Source of the DNA: Loripinus fragilis | Taxonomy: Eukaryota > Mollusca > Bivalvia > Lucinida > Lucinidae | Direction of reading: 5' to 3' | Length of the DNA stretch: 64,000 bases | Assembly (NCBI GenBank): GCA_964019695.1 | Contig: OZ026514.1 | Span: 97,974,345 to 98,038,344, forward strand | Part shown: one piece after another, positions 57,893 to 64,000 of the stretch | Layout of the letters: each line of letters begins with the position of its first letter | How positions within the stretch are numbered: the first letter of the stretch is position 1 | The notes under the pieces: model-generated | What the model was told of the DNA's origin: nothing | Database searches by the model: none | What the model saw: the letters and a program-made list of their open reading frames with translations, nothing else | Program-made: the position numbers and the translations under genes

Positions 57893-59134
57893 TCGAGATG
57901 TAAACAAAGTTTTTGAGCGTAAAATTGTAGAATTATCCTTCAGTTTAAACAAATGTTTTGGGTGCTTAAAAGAACCACCTCAATGACAGTTCTTTTGAGC
58001 ACCAAAAACCATATACACTGAACCGAAGTTATAAGTAGCCACCTGCACATTTTTGCGCCTGTTCAGAAAGTAAACATCAATGTTACAAAATTTTGATTCC
58101 ATAAAAAAAATCAAGGCTTTGTCGAGGCTCTGAAAAGTATGTCATTTAAAATGACTGGTAGATCTTGCACAGCCGAAGTCAGAGTAAAGGTACCTTCATT
58201 TCAAAAAGTCACACTTTTTGCTATGATCTTAAATACTCCTCAGATATGTTATCCGTGCTTATTTGAATTAGATTGAAGCTTTTATAACAGCTGCGATATA
58301 AGATGAAAAAGAATCAAAACTTTTGTGACAATTAAACTCTCCGTTTCTCTTCTACGTTAACATGAAGGCAGCCCCTATCAGCGGCTTAATCAAAGAGTTT
58401 TAGCTTTAACCATGCAATTTGCATATCATCTTTGCATTGCTCAGTTTGCTTTATTATCTGTGGTACGACATTGAAATTTTCAGCTATTATTTATTATAAA
58501 TAGGCTTCACTGTTTGATTTAAATAATCAAAACTATCTTTGGCATATGCCATTTAAATAACCTTTAAAGTTTCGCGTTAAAACCGGAAATGGACACCAGC
58601 CATGAAAGAATAACTGTTAAAAAATGGGCTGATCAAGCTGTATTGTGCTTGGTCTAACATTCTTACATAAAATAAAATGATTACAATGATTTAAGTATGT
58701 GCAGTTGATTTTTTTCGAAAAAAATCGGAAAATGTGGAAATGAGCTTTTTTCAAAAAATCATAAAAAATTATGAATAAGTGAAAATTTAGAGGTTTGGTG
58801 TTTTTTCATTTCGGCTAGACGGATTTGAAATCACCTGTACTTCAATTCGAAAAAAACTGCACGCAAAACCCTTATTTTCTTCAAAAATTTGATTTTTGCA
58901 TTTTTGAACCCAAAAACTGTAAAATGATAGAAAACTTTTACAATGCACCACTTAAATTTAGTCCACTGTAATGCACATAATCGGGCAAAAATCATTTCAA
59001 TATCATTAGCGCTAAGTCAGAAAAAAAAAAGAAATTGAAAAGTGGCTACTTAGAACTTCGTTTCAGTGCACATCGTATTTGATTGCGAAATAAGAAAATG
59101 GAATGTCCAATACACACTCTTATCTGGAGGCCTG
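57893..59134. mobile_element. Palindromic MITE family A, copy 7, split by an insertion
   Basis: 57893-58013 has GAGCGTAAAATTG, TTTGGGTGCTTAAAAGAACC and GTTCTTTTGAGCACC. 59069-59134 has the other end (GAAATAAGAAAATG, ACACTCTTATCTGGAGGCCT). The element at 58016-59068 interrupts it. Confidence 0.75.
58016..59068. mobile_element. 1053-bp TIR element nested in a family A MITE
   Basis: Tips CACTGAACCGAAGTTATAAG and complement of CACTGAAACGAAGTTCTAAG, continuing GTAGCCAC. TA precedes the left tip and CA follows the right one, perhaps a decayed TA duplication. No transposase frame. Confidence 0.75.
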
Positions 59135-59139
59135 GTCCA

Positions 59140-60430
59140 GAGTGTTTTTTTTTTCATGCTCAACTCAGTTGTGCTTAAAACATATCATGCTCCTAAAATG
59201 ATGTTAAAAGGACAATAATTGTTGGCATTTTAACATTTACTAGCATTGTAACTAAAATATCTGAGAGTTTGAAAGCAAAAAGTCTTTCTTTTTCAGCACT
59301 TTAGGTTTTTTTTATTATGGGCAGATGAAGATTCATGCTCAGGGGAGATGAGCATGGAAAAAAAGTTTTATAACCTCGGCGCCTGGTCTCGCAAAACGTG
59401 TTCTATATATCTGTTTATAGGATGTATCAAGTTTGATCGATATTTGTAAATAATAACCAAAAATAAAAATTATTTCTTTCCCTTTCCCTAAGCGTTATGT
59501 AATAATTGACTGTGCCATTTTTCTATGGTGGTGGTTATAAAAGACATATAATTGGGGAAATGTTGTCGAATGCATGACATCTGTACATTCAAACTTGCAA
59601 TTTCGTTTTCGTGACAGTAATCAGAACTATCAAATAGCATACTTTATTTTTAGGCAGTGCATTTTGTCGCATTTTGCAGCAATTGTGTACTTGTATTACA
59701 ATGTAGCGCTTTTTGTTACTTTTTTACGTGAGGGAAATAAGTATTGGTGATGTAGTGTAGCTGATGAATCAGTCTGTCGGTGTGCATATTGATGCACTCT
59801 ATTATATAATAGATAACAAACGGGGAAGTAATTTTCGAAGTTGAAGATAAGCAACGTTTTAGCAAATTACACATTATATGTAAAGCAGACTCTACTTACG
59901 GATGTTTTCCACAATCGTAAGGATGTGCGTGTGTGTATTATTTCATTTCTTTCTCCTTGCAAGATGGGATGTAAATGATCAATTGTGCCATCGTACATAT
60001 ATTTGCTCCACACCAGAAGCCGACAATTGAAGAAGCAGGATCAGCCGTGCACGAGCCCGAAAACACCGCCGTATATCTTCACAGTGCTTGGGAATCTGTA
60101 TCCGTCACGTATGTCTACTTGGCTTGACAATGCAAGCAAATTCACTGAAAACCCAACTAGGTAAACTAGTAATCTTAGGCGAATTTCTTTACTAGTTAGT
60201 TAGTATCTTAACTAGTTCAAATTATTAGTAAAACGAAATAATGTATAGATACAAACATCTAAAATATTTGTTCAGATTTTAAAATGAAATGAAATGTTAC
60301 TAAACTGTTTTTATATTTGACTACCTATAAATTTATCATATAGTGGAACATTTTAAGTAACTTTCAATCTCTTCTACTCCCCGACTTAAATCTTTGGGGA
60401 AGAGGGTAAATCGGAGTGGCTAAGCTTATA
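59140..60430. other. No gene supported
   Basis: AT-rich; homopolymer runs and no conserved frame. TTTCTTTACTAGTTAGTTAG and ACTAGTT words repeat near 60160-60220. Confidence 0.4.
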
Positions 60431-60432
60431 TA

Positions 60433-61125
60433 CTGTTCACAAAAAGTAGGGGATATTCGAATATTAAAAATTATAACATTTACCAAACGAATGTCATAAA
60501 CCTGAAACAGCTAGTATTAATTAGCAAAGTCATTTCACAGTCAATATGAATAAGATTTTCAAGGATTAATCTGGTTACATGTTTCTGAGACTACATCAAT
60601 CAGACCAGGGGTAGCCTTTCGATTTTCACACGTGGATATCACGGTGACGGATTATGCAATGGCTATGTTTTTTTTAAAAGAAAATATCCGTTATTCAATA
60701 TTCTTTATGTTCAGAAATTGTTTTGATCTCTATGGCCTAAATTTCAGGAATGTGAGGCTAAAATCTGCCAATTTTTACCGAATTATGTTATTTTTTACAG
60801 TTTTATCACCGCCCTATCTCCTAGAAATAAAAATTATGGTACGCGAAAAAAATCTTAAAAACAAAGATATCCATAATTCATCTTTAGCATGCATTATCGA
60901 AAGCATGCCCAAAAATTTGATACTTTTTTTTGAAATTTGGGTCTTGACCCCTAGTTTCTTTGGCACGTCCTTAAGGTCACATTACCCAATTTTCAGCCCT
61001 CAAACTAAGCAGGAAAACTGGCTTACATATTGCTCTATGAAAATACAAATTTATTTATGCGGCAAAATAGGATTTTAATTTTTAGACTGTTTTATGTCCC
61101 AATATCCTCTACTTTTTGTGGACAG
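60433..61125. mobile_element. Tc1/mariner-type element remnant with CTGTTCACAAAAAGTAG tips
   Basis: 693 bp with tips CTGTTCACAAAAAGTAGGGG and complement of CTGTCCACAAAAAGTAGAGG, TA on both sides (60431-60432, 61126-61127). A 148-codon open frame inside shows none of the transposase motifs I know and is probably chance. Confidence 0.75.
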
Positions 61126-61127
61126 TA

Positions 61128-62160
61128 TTTAAAGGTATTACCAAACATAAATAAAAGAAGACAAATATAATCAAGTTAACGATTTTCCATATTCTAAGAT
61201 TACTTGTTTGGTTAGTAACAGTTACTAAATAAAATAGTAAAGCATCTACTGGACAACGAAGTGGTTGATTCATTTTACTAATTGCTATAGTACTCAGGTT
61301 CACTAGGATTTTCAAGGAATCTTGCAATGTCGACACAATATATTTTTCACTTTCATCAGTGTGATAGTAATCTGGAATCTTGGTCATTTTATAATTAATT
61401 TATACAGCACCTGCCTTTATGACGTTTAGCCTTTGTAGCTGTGATGGGAAGGTCCTGAAAATTCAGTGAGTTTGCAAACCTGTAAATCATTTACTAATTG
61501 TCATGTCCCGAAATAATTGGTGTTTGTTTTGCCACAACGCATGTCTTAATTATCAAAGAACACGTTACTTTCTCTAGTATCAAAGCTTTCTTTGCTTTGG
61601 CGCAGAAAACAAAAATGTCTAACTTTAAGTGTTGCTTACATATGCTTCTGTTTGGCTAGTTGGTTTGGAAAATATAAATTTTGAACAGTCGCCTGAATCG
61701 CTCAGAATGATTTTTTTTGTAGTCAAGCGGCTCAACAGTGCATTTAATCACTGGATCTAGCCACAGTGCTGTACTTGACCAGACCAAATTACAAGATTAG
61801 AACTGATATTTTACTTAACCTTTTTCTTCCTCCTTTTCCGTTTATTTTCTTTCTTATGTAAAAGACCGAATATTGTATTCAAATTCTCATTGCTGGCAAT
61901 AAACGTCTATATTAAAATGAAGACAATACAATCCATTGAACCTTGAGCTGGTTTATATCCAGTATCAACTATTCTCTTATCTCAAGTGGTTCTCAAGTGT
62001 ATAACTTTTACAAAATGTATAACTTTTACAAAATACAAAACAGCACAGTTTGTGAAGCTAGCCTAATGTTACAACTGCTCTGTGTATATTATTATTGAAA
62101 CCTAAAATATTGAAATAAAATATATTTAATAAGTATAAACAATGCAGAATCGTCTCTTAT
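61128..62160. other. No gene supported
   Basis: A minus-strand open frame of 92 codons near 61109-61387 has no recognised motif. A duplicated ATAACTTTTACAAAATGTATA word lies near 62003-62030. Confidence 0.35.
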
Positions 62161-62164
62161 CTGG

Positions 62165-62482
62165 TAATCAGGCTTGAGCCCCCAGTGGCTTTGGCTGCTG
62201 TCCGTTCTAAGGCGGTGGTTCTGTTGCTGTTGTTGTTGATTCGTTGTTGATTGTTACTGCCATTGTGGGATTCTGTAATTATTCTATGTTTTGTTGTGCG
62301 TTAATTTGCGTCCATTCTAGTTTTGCAATCATCTCGATGGGCAAGAGAGAGCTGGTTGTTTTGTTTTGTTTGTCTTCCTGGTGTCTCGTGATTGTTGTGT
62401 GGCTCTTCCTCACGATGCCATGGGTTTGTCTGCAGTTTGTGATTGTGGTATTTCCTGATCATACTCACTTACTATTTTTGAA
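62165..62482 (+). mobile_element. Penelope-like 3' UTR fragment
   Basis: GTTCTAAGGCGGTGGTTCTG, GTTACTGCCATTGTGGGATT, TCTCGATGGGCAAGAGAGAG and the terminus CTGATCATACTCACTTACTA. The 81-codon frame over it is spurious. Confidence 0.8.
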
Positions 62483-62704
62483 ATGGTAATGGAGTCCAAC
62501 ATGGTAAATGGATCCAGTGTAGTTATTGGGTCTGATCTTTTCATTGGTCGATCAGGTAACCACGTCTGATCTGGTAATTGAATTTGATCAGGTAAGCATC
62601 CTACAATCACAAGCAGTTCAATACTGAGCCCCACCCCCAGCACACACACACACACATACACACAAGTCAAGATGCAGGGAATAAAGATCAAATAATTCTA
62701 AGGA

Positions 62705-63750
62705 GAACAAATACAACTAGAGGACCTGAAGGTCCTGAGGCGCTCACCTGATATTGGGTCACTATGACCATTTCAAGATTTTCCCCATATAAATGAAATT
62801 AAATGCATCAGGAATCAAATTTGACCTTGTCATAAAGTAGGTCAAGGTCAACCTAGGATCATCATTTGTGTAATCTTGGTAGGGTTCACACTCCCAATGC
62901 TACATACCAAGTCCTAAGGTCATCGGCCTTCGGGTTCTGGAGATTTTAAAGCGTTTTTTACCATATATGGGCGTGGTGGTCACGTTGGTCATGTGACCAA
63001 AATAATTTGTTTAAACTTTGCCTAACTTATCATGAGAAATCTTCATATGAAATTTAAGTTCAACTAACCAAGTAGTTTCTGAGAAAACTATGTTTTCATA
63101 TATTGATGGGACTCCAGTATAAGTGACCTGGGCTGAAAGGTCAAAGCTCAACCTTGGCATTTGGAACTTATTTATAGCCATTGGATCATTAAGTTAAACA
63201 TATCAAGTGAGAATAATGACTTTGGTTCAAACAGTTTTCAAAATATCAATTGTTCAAACAATTTCCCTTTTAAATGAATTAGGAAGCAAAATTTGACCTT
63301 GACGTTAAGTAGGTCAAGGTCAACCTAGGATCATCATTTGAACAAACTTGGTAGGCCCCACATTCCCAATGCTACATACCATGTCACAAAGTCATTGACC
63401 TTCTGGTTCTGGAGTTGAAGATTTTTAAATGGTTTTTACCATATATGGGCGTGGTGGCCATCTTTGTCATGTGGCCAGACCAATTTGTATAAGCTTTGGC
63501 TAACTTATTGTAAGAAGTCAGCATATGAAATTTCATTCAATTGGTTTAATGATTTCTTAGAAAATTATGTTTTAACATAGATGAGATTCCAATATGAGAG
63601 ACCTTGGCTGAAAGTTTGACCTTTGAAACTTATTTATAGCAATTGTCTCATTAGGTTAAACATATCAAGTGAGAATAATGACTTTGGCTTCAACAGTTTT
63701 CAAAAAATCAACTTGTATATTATTAGCTTACCCATGAGCCATCAGCTCAG
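62705..63750. repeat. Tandem-repeat element with units of about 470 bp
   Basis: Unit anchors GTAGGTCAAGGTCAACCTAG at about 62838 and 63309, ATATATGGGCGTGGTGG at about 62963 and 63442, and CATATCAAGTGAGAATAATG at about 63200 and 63660. The left end reads GAGGCGCTCACCTGATATTG and near 63735 GCCATCAGCTCAGGTGAGCT, the same CTCACCTGA / TCAGGTGAGCT tips as in 46093-48147. A partial third unit runs to about 63930. Confidence 0.65.
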
Positions 63751-63954
63751 GTGAGCTGATAATGGGTAACAGAGAGTTTAAGAAAACATTTAGTGACCTT
63801 AACCTTAGATACTTATCTATAGTCACTGTCTCATTAGGTTAACCATATGAAGTAAGTATAAAGACGTTGGCTTCAACATTAATTAAAAAATCAACTTTTC
63901 AAGAGTATTACAATTAAAATACATTATGAAGCAAATTTGACTTTGGGTTTAACT

Positions 63955-64000
63955 ATTGGATTTCTTTTACTCCGGTATTCAGTTGTATATACTGTGGAGT
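63955..64000 (+). mobile_element. Penelope-like 3' UTR fragment running off the window
   Basis: ATTGGATTTCTTTTACTCCG and GGTATTCAGTTGTATATACT resemble 21362-21410, so another copy probably continues beyond the right edge. Confidence 0.6.

Noticed and set aside
60632..61078. 148-codon ORF as a transposase
   Set aside because: No DDE motif or helix-turn-helix pattern recognised; composition is rich in Phe and Ile, as expected from AT-rich non-coding DNA.

Overview
The window is nuclear DNA from a metazoan, most likely a bivalve mollusc. Genes have introns, non-coding sequence is AT-rich, and the space between exons is packed with small inverted-repeat DNA transposons, tRNA-derived SINEs, Penelope-like reverse-transcriptase elements and tandem-repeat elements of the kind common in bivalve genomes. 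The taxon is an inference from repeat style and from two animal-type genes; no single marker proves it.

Only two genes can be read with confidence. On the minus strand, 11338 down to 1604 holds the first four coding exons of PPP4R3 (SMEK), a regulatory subunit of protein phosphatase 4. They give 309 codons in one continuous frame with clean GT-AG junctions; the rest of the gene lies beyond the left edge. On the plus strand, 30137-31528 is an intronless 463-codon Mab-21/cGAS-like nucleotidyltransferase with the complete catalytic motif set, a candidate innate immune sensor. A TATA box and a polyadenylation signal sit where expected.

Region by region: 1-11.3 kb is PPP4R3, whose introns are crowded with MITEs (a seven-copy palindromic family plus TA-, TTAA- and hAT-type elements), several ending 10-35 bp from exon borders. 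11.9-21.8 kb is a stack of retroelement remains: two non-LTR fragments and three Penelope-like copies. Among them are broken ORFs that resemble structural proteins of Polinton-like elements and a 180-bp palindrome. 21.8-29.9 kb holds scattered MITEs, a SINE, a minisatellite-bearing element and a long TTC tract. 30-31.6 kb is the cGAS-like gene. 31.8-44.3 kb is a nest of larger inverted-repeat elements. One of them (35345-41111) has terminal repeats of about 440 bp that each carry a 42-nt GT...AG segment reading inward, and it encloses a basic SPxK-rich ORF broken by one amber codon. 44.3-64 kb has no recognised host gene; it contains Penelope 3' fragments, a nested SINE with perfect target duplication, three tandem-repeat elements, a 4.5-kb stretch with a recurrent ATACGTTAC motif, and nested TA-type elements.

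The Penelope copies share one 3' end and explain many scattered fragments. The best copy keeps its YLDD catalytic box but has two in-frame TGA codons. All calls come from reading the sequence and from known family motifs; no database search was run.
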